Shown: positions 5,058 to 11,564 of the stretch, in pieces
How positions within the stretch are numbered: position 1 is the stretch's first letter
Layout: every line of letters starts with the position of its first letter
Origin: Caryophanales bacterium UBA6865
GTDB taxonomy: Bacteria; Bacillota_I; Bacilli_A; RFN20; CAG-826
Assembly: GCA_002449265.1 (NCBI GenBank)
Contig: DKCV01000024.1
Coordinates: forward strand, 1 to 11,564
Direction: 5' to 3'
Length of the DNA stretch: 11,564 nucleotides
The notes under the pieces: generated by a model
The model's database searches: none
Told to the model about the DNA's origin: nothing
The model's input: only the letters and a program-made list of their open reading frames with translations
Made by a program: the position numbers and the translations under genes

Positions 5058-7673
5058 TTAGTTTCCTTTATAGGCATCGAGCATGATTTGCTCCATGTCT
5101 TTTACAAGAGGAACGCGTGGGTTCGCTGGGGTGCATTGGTCTTCGTAAGCTAGATAAGCGATGGTTTCAAGGTTCTTCTTCCAAACTTTTTCATCTGGAA
5201 CAAGGCTATTGAAGTTCATATCGATACCAACTTCTTTTCCTAATGCCATAACCGCATCAGCGAGTTTCTTGGTTCCTTCTTCTGGGGTTTCCGCGTGAAT
5301 ACCGATCATGCGGCAGATTTCCATGTACTTCTTATCGCATTGATATTCTTCGTACTTTGGCCAGAGCGATAACTTGGTAGGAACGATTCCGTTATAACGG
5401 ATGACATGAGGGAGAAGGATGGCGCAAGTTTGACCATGGACAAGGTGATATTCGCCACCGATCTTATGGGCCAAGCTATGGGTTAGGCCTAAGAAAGCGT
5501 TTGCGAATGCCATACCAGCGATAGTCGCGGCATTGTGCATCTTTTCACGGGCCTTGAGGTCATGCTTTCCATCTTTAACAGCGCGTGGGAGATATTCGAA
5601 GACGAGTTTGATAGCTTCTAACGCTAAACCATCGGTGAAGTCACTTGCCATAACGGAAGTATAGGCTTCAATCGCGTGAGTAAGAACGTCCATACCGGTA
5701 TAGGCAGTGCTCTTAGCAGGGAGATTGGTCGTGAATTCAGGATCAACAATCGCGATGGATGGGGTTAAGGAGTAGTCGGTTAAAGGATATTTCTTGAGGT
5801 TTTCCTTATCGCTAATGACGGCGAATGGGGAAACTTCACTACCCGTACCAGAGGTGGTTGGGATGCAAATGAGTTTGCTCTTTCTGCCAAGCTCTGGATA
5901 TTTGAAGGCACGTTTACGGATGTCCATGAATTTTTGCTTCAAGTCATCGAAGTTAACTTCTGGATGTTCATAGAAGATCCACATCGCTTTTGCAGCGTCA
6001 ATTGGAGAGCCGCCACCTAAAGCAATGATGGTGTCTGGTTTGAAACTATTCATGAGCTCAACGCCTTTGCGGACGGTCTTGATATCTGGATCTGGTTCGA
6101 CTTCCGCGAAGAGTTGATAGGTCACTTCGTTTCTTCTTTGCATGAGTTCATCAATAATCTTATTGAGGAAGCCAAGTTCAACCATCGAGTGGTCAGTAAC
6201 GATGAAGACCTTTTGTAAATCTTTGCAGGATTTGAGGTATTGAATGCTATTGCGCTCGAAATAAATCTTTTGTGGGACTTTGAACCACTGCATGGTGTTT
6301 CTCCTTTTTCCAACTTTCTTGACATTGAGGAGGTTATGAACGTTGGTATTGCCTCCCACAGAGTTATGGCCATAAGAGCCGCATCCTAACGTTAAGGATG
6401 GTTCAAAGGAGTTATAGACATTGCCTAAGCCGCCGAATGTCGAAGGAGAGTTCCAAACGATACGGAGAGCTGGGCACTTATCACCAAAGGCATCTGCCAT
6501 TTCTTGCTCTTTGCAATGGATTTCCGCAGTGTGTCCTAAGCCGCCGAAATGAAGCATTTCGTCACACATCTTGAAGCCTTCTTCCGCATCTTTGACTTTG
6601 TAGAAGCCAAGAACTGGAGAAAGTTTTTCTCTCGATAATGGTTCTTCTGGGCCGACTTTTTCAAGTTCAACGCCGATAATGGCAGTATCTTTAGGAACTT
6701 TGAAGCCGCTTTGTTCAGCAATCCATTGTGGGGACATACCGGCAATCGCAGCATTGAGTCTACCATTTTCAACACCTTCTTTGCCTTTTTCAACGCCAAA
6801 CATGAACTTTTCAAGTTTGCGAGCTTCAGCTGGAGTAGCAAAATAGACGTGATAGCGTTTGAATAACGCTTTCATTTCTTCATAAATCGGTTCATCGATG
6901 AATACAGCGGATTCACTCGCGCAAATCATGCCGTTATCGAAGTTTTTGGAAAGGACAACGTCATTGACGGTCTCTTCTTTGTCGCAGCTTCTATCGATGT
7001 AGCAAGGAACGTTACCTGCGCCAACGCCTAAAGCTGGTTTTCCACAACTATAAGCAGCGGTGACCATGGCGTTACCACCCGTCGCTAAGATAGTAGCGAC
7101 ACCAGGATGCTTCATGAGTTCGCTTGTGGCGTCCATGGAAGGATGTTCAATCCATTGAATGCAGTTACTAGGCGCTCCCGCAGCAACCGCAGCATCGCGC
7201 ATAACAATCGCAGCCGCTTTGGAGCTTTCTTGTGCTTTTGGATGGAAGGCAAAGATGATTGGGTTTCTTGTCTTCATGCAAATAAGAGACTTGAAAATAA
7301 CGGTCGAAGTTGGATTGGTGACTGGAGTGATACCAGCGATAACGCCAAGAGGCTCGGCGATTTCGGTAATACCCGTGACAGGATCATTGGAGATGATGCC
7401 AACGGTTTTCGCGTGACGCATATTGTTCACGACATATTCGCAAGCGAATAAGTTCTTCGTGGCCTTGTCTTCAAAGACACCACGTTTCGTTTCTTCGATT
7501 GCTTTACGGGCTAAATCACCGTGGTGATCAAGACCGGCAACAGACATCTTAGCGACAATGTAGTCAATTTTTTCTTGGTCATAAGAGCCAAAATCCTCGA
7601 GGGCTTTTAGACCTTTTTTGACTAGTTCGTCCACTTCTTCTTTCGCGGACGGAATTTTCTTTTCCTCAGCCAT
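5058..7673 (-). CDS. adhE: Bifunctional acetaldehyde-CoA / alcohol dehydrogenase
   Basis: AdhE reduces acetyl-CoA to acetaldehyde and then to ethanol, oxidising two NADH; it is the main NAD+-regenerating ethanol enzyme of anaerobes and assembles into spirosome filaments. At 871 residues it is full length. The N-terminal CoA-acylating aldehyde dehydrogenase domain (about 1-440) has the catalytic Cys251 in N-G-M-I-C-A-S-E. A linker follows, then the iron-dependent alcohol dehydrogenase domain (about 460-871) with G-G-G-S-P-I-D at 553-559 for NADH. All four iron ligands are in place: D662, H666, H732 and H746, matching D653, H657, H723 and H737 of E. coli AdhE. GGAGG at 7681-7685 stands 7 nt before the ATG, inside the end of rex, and the rex stop overlaps the start as TAATG. 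Expression should follow Rex and the shared promoter. Both active sites look intact. Confidence 0.97.
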   Translation of the reverse strand: MAEEKKIPSAKEEVDELVKKGLKALEDFGSYDQEKIDYIVAKMSVAGLDHHGDLARKAIEETKRGVFEDKATKNLFACEYVVNNMRHAKTVGIISNDPVTGITEIAEPLGVIAGITPVTNPTSTVIFKSLICMKTRNPIIFAFHPKAQESSKAAAIVMRDAAVAAGAPSNCIQWIEHPSMDATSELMKHPGVATILATGGNAMVTAAYSCGKPALGVGAGNVPCYIDRSCDKEETVNDVVLSKNFDNGMICASESAVFIDEPIYEEMKALFKRYHVYFATPAEARKLEKFMFGVEKGKEGVENGRLNAAIAGMSPQWIAEQSGFKVPKDTAIIGVELEKVGPEEPLSREKLSPVLGFYKVKDAEEGFKMCDEMLHFGGLGHTAEIHCKEQEMADAFGDKCPALRIVWNSPSTFGGLGNVYNSFEPSLTLGCGSYGHNSVGGNTNVHNLLNVKKVGKRRNTMQWFKVPQKIYFERNSIQYLKSCKDLQKVFIVTDHSMVELGFLNKIIDELMQRRNEVTYQLFAEVEPDPDIKTVRKGVELMNSFKPDTIIALGGGSPIDAAKAMWIFYEHPEVNFDDLKQKFMDIRKRAFKYPELGRKSKLICIPTTSGTGSEVSPFAVISDKENLKKYPLTDYSLTPSIAIVDPEFTTNLPAKSTAYTGMDVLTHAIEAYTSVMASDFTDGLALEAIKLVFEYLPRAVKDGKHDLKAREKMHNAATIAGMAFANAFLGLTHSLAHKIGGEYHLVHGQTCAILLPHVIRYNGIVPTKLSLWPKYEEYQCDKKYMEICRMIGIHAETPEEGTKKLADAVMALGKEVGIDMNFNSLVPDEKVWKKNLETIAYLAYEDQCTPANPRVPLVKDMEQIMLDAYKGN

Positions 7674-8314
7674 TAATTTTCCTCCTTGGCTAGTTCTTCG
7701 TTGAGACGATGAGATAAGACGGCAAGCGAACTTGAAAGGTTAACGTTTTCGATGACGACGTTACTTGGGGCAGTGACATGGATTGGAGCGAAGTTCCAGA
7801 TGCCTCTAGCGTCGCTTTTCACAGCCAAATCCACTACACCTTGCGCAGCATTCGCAGGAACGCAAATGATGACGATTCGACTAGCGAGAGTTGGAAAGAT
7901 TTTTTCAAACTCATCTAGCGGATAAACCGGTTTCCCGTTGATCGAAGTTCCGATTTTTTTCGGATCGACATCAAAACCAGCAATGATTTTGAAACCCATC
8001 TCGCTAAAATTCGGATAACGTAATAAAGCTCCACCCAAATGTCCCGTACCGATAAGCACCGCAGTCGTGGTATCACGATACCCTAGGAAAGATTCAAGAG
8101 TTTCGATGAGTTTCCGAATATCACGTCCTTTTTTAGGGCGACCCGCTTCCGAGCAGATAGCTTGCAAATCTTTACGAATTTGCTCTTCGCTATAGCCAAG
8201 CTCTTTGGCGATTTTCGGGGAACTGATGGTCTCCATCCCTTCCTCTTGGAGTTCTTTAAGGTACTTCAGGTAAATCGGGTAACGTTGTAGTTGGTTTTTG
8301 CTATAGGTTTTCAT
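7673..8314 (-). CDS. rex: Redox-sensing transcriptional repressor Rex, divergent DNA-binding turn
   Basis: Rex is a homodimeric repressor that binds DNA when NAD+ is high and releases it when NADH accumulates, switching on fermentation genes. Here it lies directly upstream of and overlaps adhE, so it probably autoregulates the operon. Numbering is from the GTG at 8317. A winged helix covers residues about 1-80, with recognition helix S-S-P-K-I-A-K-E-L...Q-I-R-K-D-L. A Rossmann NADH domain follows with G-T-G-H-L-G at 90-95, then D-V-D at 116-118 and W-N-F-A-P; the C-terminal helix for domain swapping ends N-E-E-L-A-K. The usual turn and wing F-G-x-x-G-x-R-G-x-G-Y after K-D-L is replaced by a Q-A-I-C-S-E-A-G-R-P-K-K-G stretch. 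Start: AAGGAA (8322-8327) is 7-8 nt from the ATG at 8314 and 4-5 nt from an adjacent GTG at 8317; ATG is preferred. Confidence 0.93.
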   Translation of the reverse strand: MKTYSKNQLQRYPIYLKYLKELQEEGMETISSPKIAKELGYSEEQIRKDLQAICSEAGRPKKGRDIRKLIETLESFLGYRDTTTAVLIGTGHLGGALLRYPNFSEMGFKIIAGFDVDPKKIGTSINGKPVYPLDEFEKIFPTLASRIVIICVPANAAQGVVDLAVKSDARGIWNFAPIHVTAPSNVVIENVNLSSSLAVLSHRLNEELAKEEN

Positions 8315-8336
8315 CACGCCGTTCCTTTCAGTAATC

Positions 8337-8467
8337 TTTTACCGGAAATGATAATAAACTTCATTGAAAAAAATGTAAACTATTTCGATAAGTAATTACC
8401 GATATAAAAGTACTTTTTTTAAAAAAATTAGTTTTTATCGAATGTTTTTGCAATATTTTTACCGGTA
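8337..8467. repeat. Three TTACCG elements, candidate operators
   Basis: TTACCGGAAAT at 8339-8349, TTACCGATAT at 8396-8405 and TTACCGGTATT at 8459-8469 share an AT-flanked TTACCG core. TTTTACCGG is identical in the outer two copies (8337-8345 and 8457-8465). The cores are 57 and 63 bp apart, all in the same orientation. One lies at the predicted transcription start, one just upstream of the -35, and one beside the cre-like site. An 8-bp inverted pair, TTCGATAA 8384-8391 and TTATCGAA 8435-8442, lies between them. They look like a set of regulator sites; which protein binds is inference. Confidence 0.4.
8351..8379 (-). promoter_or_regulatory. Sigma-A-type promoter of rex-adhE
   Basis: On the minus strand TTTACA (8379-8374) and TATTAT (8356-8351) are separated by exactly 17 bp, each one mismatch from consensus. 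Transcription would start near 8344, giving a leader of about 30 nt with its ribosome binding site before rex. This is the best promoter in the window. Confidence 0.75.
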
Positions 8468-8470
8468 TTT

Positions 8471-8484
8471 TCTAAGCGCTTTCA
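8471..8484. promoter_or_regulatory. cre-like site (CcpA operator)
   Basis: TCTAAGCGCTTTCA, or TGAAAGCGCTTAGA on the minus strand, agrees with the Gram-positive catabolite-responsive element (TGWAARCGYTWNCW) except at the next-to-last position. It lies about 130 bp upstream of the rex-adhE transcription start, where CcpA could activate or modulate. That would fit carbon-catabolite control of ethanol formation. Confidence 0.5.
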
Positions 8485-8523
8485 TGAAAATTGATCAACG
8501 AAAACAAGCTTTAATGTCTTAAT

Positions 8524-8551
8524 AAAGGAAAAGATTTTCGTTTTTTCCTTT
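8524..8551 (-). terminator. Weak AT-rich hairpin after the MFS gene
   Basis: AAAGGAAAA at 8524-8532 pairs perfectly with TTTTCCTTT at 8543-8551 around a 10-nt loop, directly after the transporter stop. The stem has only two G-C pairs and no long T-run follows on the minus strand, so it is a marginal terminator. Confidence 0.35.
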
Positions 8552-8553
8552 GC

Positions 8554-10056
8554 TCAGTGATTGCTTTCTTCATTAGCCTTAGCAAGATTTATCCCTTTTG
8601 TTTCCTTGACTTTCATCATCAAAACAAATAAGGAAAGAGCCCAGGCTGGGATGCAGATGAAGAAATAGAATAAGGATAAATACTTTAGTCCAACCACGTG
8701 AGGGGCAATTGCCGCTAAAGCTTGGCTTAGAATCATCCCCACGCCATAAAATAAGCTCCAACTAGCCATAATTGAGGCTCTTAAATTGGTCGGCGCGCTT
8801 TCTCCCGCCAAAAGGGAAAGAACGTCACCATTGCTCCAATCGGCGCCTAAAAGGCAGCCCAAAACTAAGCCAATTAGCCAAGTTGGCCAAGATAGCTGAA
8901 GGCCTAAGCAAAGAAGCAAATAGAAGACGGTACAACTAGATAGAAGAACGATGGAAGTAATTTTTCTTCCCCACTTATCGCTTACAAAACCGTATAGCAT
9001 TGTGATAATCGCGCAAGTAAAAGGGAAATAAAAGCCGACATCCGTCGCCTCTGCTTGATTCAACCCGCCCATCCCCAAAAAGCCATTATTGAGAATAACC
9101 CCATATCCATTGCAGCATGCATAGCAAAGCTGAGCGATCCCCGTAGCAATGCAAATATAACGAATTTGCGGCGTTTTTAACGTATAACGAACGGCAGCAA
9201 GAAATCCGCCTTGTTTGGTGCTGATTTCTTTTTCTAAGGCAATTCGTTCCTCTTTGCTTTTTCTTAAATACGCGATTCTAGAATTCAAAAAGACATCACT
9301 TTCTCTCGCAAAAAGCAAAGCGATTAAGCTCACGATGAACGTCGTAACGGCCATCGTTAGAAAAATCCACTTATAGGATTGATAATCGTTTGTGTCCAAA
9401 AACAAACGACGCAAAAGCGCAACAAATACTAAACCGAGCTCCGCGACACCTTTTGTAACCGAATAGATCGCATTCCTATGCTTTTCAGGCGCAATTTCAA
9501 AAATATAAACAACTTGTTGGTCGGGGGTAACAAAGAAGCGGAGGGCAAACATCGCGATTGCATAAACGAAGATATTATTCGCGGTAAAAAACAATAAGCA
9601 GGATGCGGAAATCCCCAAAGTGTTGATAAATAGGAATATTTTTCTCCCATGGCGATCCGCCAAAGGGCGGTAAAGCAAAGATAAGATAAGCATCATATTG
9701 CTCAATAAGGTAATAAGGGATAGCTTGCTTAGCCCATCCCCTAGCATTTTGAGCAAAGCCTCTGGCCCTACCCCTCCATAAGCCGCGTTATTAAGAACCT
9801 CTAAGGAATAGCCATTGGAGTTGGCCCATGAATATCCACTTAATGCGACATTAAGTTCCGTCTGCAAAGAATTCGGGAGGTTCGTGCAAATTTCATCGAC
9901 GATATAAATCAAAGCGAGAATAAAAAGCATATACCATAAATAGAAATGGCTCTTTGGCTTAGCCTTCTCTTTTAATAAGCGCCTAAGCTGTCTTTTCTCA
10001 AATGCTTCTTTTCTTAATGTCTTAGTTTCTACACTCATAATCGAAATCAAATTCAT
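8554..10056 (-). CDS. MFS transporter, sugar-porter-like
   Basis: A 500-residue major facilitator with about twelve membrane segments, a basic cytoplasmic N-terminus (residues 10-36) and a charged central loop (about 250-292) between the two six-helix halves. The signature loop 2-3 motif is present twice: R-P-L-A-D-R-H-G-R-K at 130-139 and G-F-V-S-D-K-W-G-R-K at 356-365. E-I-A-P-E-K-H-R at 187-194 and the terminal K-E-T-K-G at 484-488 resemble the PESPR and PETKG signatures of the sugar porter family. A carbohydrate or organic-acid substrate is therefore most likely but not fixed. An insert of about 50 residues after helix 1 (53-108) is longer than usual. Neither the ATG at 10056 nor the later one at 10038 has a good ribosome binding site, so the start is uncertain. 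The gene lies 74 nt after tag on the same strand. Confidence 0.85.
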   Translation of the reverse strand: MNLISIMSVETKTLRKEAFEKRQLRRLLKEKAKPKSHFYLWYMLFILALIYIVDEICTNLPNSLQTELNVALSGYSWANSNGYSLEVLNNAAYGGVGPEALLKMLGDGLSKLSLITLLSNMMLILSLLYRPLADRHGRKIFLFINTLGISASCLLFFTANNIFVYAIAMFALRFFVTPDQQVVYIFEIAPEKHRNAIYSVTKGVAELGLVFVALLRRLFLDTNDYQSYKWIFLTMAVTTFIVSLIALLFARESDVFLNSRIAYLRKSKEERIALEKEISTKQGGFLAAVRYTLKTPQIRYICIATGIAQLCYACCNGYGVILNNGFLGMGGLNQAEATDVGFYFPFTCAIITMLYGFVSDKWGRKITSIVLLSSCTVFYLLLCLGLQLSWPTWLIGLVLGCLLGADWSNGDVLSLLAGESAPTNLRASIMASWSLFYGVGMILSQALAAIAPHVVGLKYLSLFYFFICIPAWALSLFVLMMKVKETKGINLAKANEESNH

Positions 10057-10110
10057 AATTCGTTGCTAAAGAGAATTCAGTAACAAAAAATTAGGAATTT
10101 TCACTTTCAT

Positions 10111-10120
10111 GTTCATGAAC
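10111..10120. promoter_or_regulatory. Perfect 10-bp palindrome upstream of the MFS gene
   Basis: GTTCATGAAC lies in the short gap between the glycosylase stop and the transporter start, 55 nt before the ATG at 10056. It could be an operator half-pair for a local regulator. No regulator gene stands beside it, and a palindrome this short can be chance. Confidence 0.2.
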
Positions 10121-10130
10121 TTTATAGTAA

Positions 10131-10712
10131 TCAAAGAAAGAAAGCCTCGTCAATAGGAGGAAATTCCTTATTTTTCCGATTTGCTAAATAGCAAGTCTCC
10201 TCATGAGAATGAATCAAGCCGATTGCTTGAAGATAAGAATAGATAATTTTCGTACCTGTAAACTTCATTCCTCGTCTTCTTAAATCGCTAGAGATTGTAT
10301 CGGATAGTTCGTTACTGCTTTTTCCTCTTTCTAATAAAATCTTTTTGCCAGTAAAGGACAGTAGATTTCGAGAAAAAGAAGAATACTCCTTTTCAATCTC
10401 TAAAAATAGTTTCGCATTGGATACGCTCGCCAAAATTTTTCTTTTATTACAAATAATGTCTTTATTTTTCATCAAAGAAACGATTTTTTGTTCGTCGAAA
10501 GATGCGACAACGGAAGGAATGAATCCTTTGTACGCTTTTAAAAAAGATTCGCGTTTATTCAAGACACATTCCCAAGAAAGCCCTGCTTGAAAGCCTTCTA
10601 GAATGAGCATTTGAAATAGATATTTTTCGTCTAAATTCAAAACGCCCCACTCATTGTCGTGATAGCAAACGTAAAGTGGGTTATTCGTATTACACCAAGA
10701 GCAGCGCTTCAT
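10131..10712 (-). CDS. tag: DNA-3-methyladenine glycosylase I
   Basis: Tag removes 3-methyladenine from alkylated DNA and starts base excision repair. The 193-residue protein has the family hallmarks. C4 in M-K-R-C-S-W-C and H18 in C-Y-H-D-N-E-W-G, together with the H-E-E-T-C pair near 175-179, make the zinc-binding Cys/His set known from E. coli Tag (C4, H17, H175, C179). L-I-L-E-G-F-Q-A-G-L-S-W at 36-47 carries the conserved Glu of the base pocket. Length is close to the E. coli protein. Its ATG overlaps the stop of the upstream methyltransferase gene as ATGA, so the two are coupled. The only SD-like GGAG is about 14 nt away inside the upstream gene. This is a functional alkylation-repair pair. 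Confidence 0.95.
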   Translation of the reverse strand: MKRCSWCNTNNPLYVCYHDNEWGVLNLDEKYLFQMLILEGFQAGLSWECVLNKRESFLKAYKGFIPSVVASFDEQKIVSLMKNKDIICNKRKILASVSNAKLFLEIEKEYSSFSRNLLSFTGKKILLERGKSSNELSDTISSDLRRRGMKFTGTKIIYSYLQAIGLIHSHEETCYLANRKNKEFPPIDEAFFL

Positions 10713-11194
10713 AGCGATATTTTCTTCTCCAAAGCTAGCAAAGCGATTTTGTTATTCAATCCTCCGTGGAATCCAACCATTTTCCCATTCGCTCCGATAA
10801 CGCGGTGGCAAGGAATAAGTATCACAAGAGGATTTCTTCCAACCGCTCCGCCGACAGCCTGAGAAGACATTTCTCTTATTCCTCTTCTTTTTGCAATCAG
10901 CGAGGCGATTTCTCCATAAATTAGTGTCTCACCATAGGGAATCGTAAGCAAAATATCGCTCACTTCTTTTTGAAAATCGCTACGAACTTTGAGACGATAA
11001 TACGGTCGCCAAGATGGATTTAGCCCTGCGAAATATTCGTCAAGCCATTTCCGGATGCTTGCAAAAGCAGGTTTTCTTTCTCCATCATCAATTTTCTTAG
11101 AACGAAAGAAAGAAATCTCCACTAGTTCCCCTCCTTCATTCCTCAAAAGGAGATTATCATAAGGGCTAGGGGTAATATAAATTTCTTGTTCCAT
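10709..11194 (-). CDS. ogt: Methylated-DNA--protein-cysteine S-methyltransferase
   Basis: This enzyme moves the alkyl group from O6-methylguanine (or O4-methylthymine) to its own cysteine, once per molecule. From the ATG at 11194 it is 161 residues. The active-site P-C-H-R-V is at 128-132, with acceptor Cys129. The helix-turn-helix region I-P-Y-G-E-T...Y-G-E-I-A at 85-97 and A-V-G-G-A-V-G-R-N-P (with the arginine finger) at 113-122 are typical, as is the terminal G-F-x-G-G-L-N. The frame extends upstream to a TTG at 11236, but the family normally begins as here and the extension has no ribosome binding site. The gene lacks the Ada regulatory domain, so it is not itself a sensor. It leads a two-gene operon with tag. 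No strong promoter is seen; TTGCAA...TTAAAT near 11240-11268 is a weak candidate. Confidence 0.93.
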   Translation of the reverse strand: MEQEIYITPSPYDNLLLRNEGGELVEISFFRSKKIDDGERKPAFASIRKWLDEYFAGLNPSWRPYYRLKVRSDFQKEVSDILLTIPYGETLIYGEIASLIAKRRGIREMSSQAVGGAVGRNPLVILIPCHRVIGANGKMVGFHGGLNNKIALLALEKKISL

Positions 11195-11564
11195 CGCTAA
11201 GATTATCTTGCTTTTTATAACGTAATGAAATCGCAATAAATTTAATTCTCGACGGATCTAGTTGCAATCAAAGCTTTAATAAAAACTCAATCTCAGGAAG
11301 GACATCGATTCATAGTTATTCTTGATTTAAATTAATGTAAAGCGACATTTGCAAATAGGAGATGGCGAAACTTGCTTATCACTCCTTTTATGTTCAATTG
11401 CGCTGTCCAATAAAGAAATCAGATCGTTTTTCATATGCCTTGTTTTTCGATGTTCCAGCTTTGCGCGAAGTCGCAGTAATTGGCATCACCGCTCAAAAAA
11501 ATCTGAAACCTCACACAAAACTGAGAGCCGATTTCATAAAATAAAAAGTCTTTATTTGCACATG
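11195..11564. other. Right-edge stretch without a convincing gene
   Basis: This region carries the presumed promoter of the repair operon. The plus-strand 60-codon frame at 11362-11544 has its AGGAG directly touching the ATG (no spacer), matches no family I know, and is not credited as a gene. The minus strand has only a 30-codon frame there. An AT-only hairpin (11539-11545 with 11551-11557) overlaps the end of that frame. No RNA gene, repeat or insertion element is recognised. Confidence 0.4.

Noticed and set aside
7107..7451. Plus-strand ORFs inside adhE.
   Set aside because: They are antisense shadows of the strongly conserved aldehyde dehydrogenase domain of adhE.
11195..11236. An N-terminal extension of the DNA methyltransferase from TTG at 11236.
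   Set aside because: It has no ribosome binding site, the extension does not resemble the family N-terminus, and an ATG at 11194 gives the usual length.
11362..11544. A 60-codon plus-strand ORF at the right end.
   Set aside because: AGGAG touches the ATG with no spacer, no family is recognised, and the protein looks like chance translation. The evidence is too weak to call a gene.

Overview
The window looks like part of the chromosome of a low-GC, fermentative Gram-positive bacterium (Bacillota, perhaps Erysipelotrichia/Bacilli-like). Four things suggest this: the AT-rich intergenic regions, the TTGACA/TATAAT-type promoter and AGGAG/GGAGG ribosome binding sites, the pairing of a Rex redox repressor with a bifunctional AdhE, and a CcpA-type cre-like site. 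TGA is used as a stop (for example in the ATGA overlaps) and TGG encodes Trp, so this is not the Mycoplasma code. The exact taxon cannot be read from the sequence.

Layout. 1-539 (minus) is a Nudix hydrolase that runs off the left edge. 589-1281 (plus) is a six-helix membrane protein resembling the Pr6Pr family, divergent from the Nudix gene. 1278-1670 (minus) is a small orphan protein whose stop overlaps that of the membrane protein. 1671-1874 is a structured intergenic stretch with a possible pseudoknot. 1875-2585 (plus) is a SpoU/TrmH RNA 2'-O-methyltransferase that may be leaderless. 2622-4600 (minus) is a translationally coupled pair of unknown genes: a secreted protein with a hydrophobic C-terminal third, followed by an eight-helix membrane protein built from an internal duplication. 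4601-5057 has no gene I can support, apart from the adhE terminator at its right end.

5058-8317 (minus) is the metabolic core, a rex-adhE operon. The repressor senses NADH/NAD+, and its stop overlaps the start of the two-step acetyl-CoA to ethanol enzyme that regenerates NAD+. The 236-bp leader carries a strong sigma-A-like promoter, a cre-like site and three copies of a TTACCG element spaced about 60 bp apart. It has no obvious classical Rex box. The Rex itself lacks the usual FG-x-x-G-x-R-G-x-G-Y DNA-binding turn, so repressor and operator may have diverged together.

8554-10056 (minus) is an MFS transporter of sugar-porter type. 10131-11194 (minus) is a two-gene alkylation-repair operon: O6-methylguanine-DNA methyltransferase, then 3-methyladenine DNA glycosylase I with an ATGA overlap. 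11195-11564 holds no convincing gene.

Most of the window is ordinary chromosomal housekeeping. The parts that deserve attention are the 2622-4600 two-gene locus, the rex-adhE control region, and the 1671-1874 intergenic structure.
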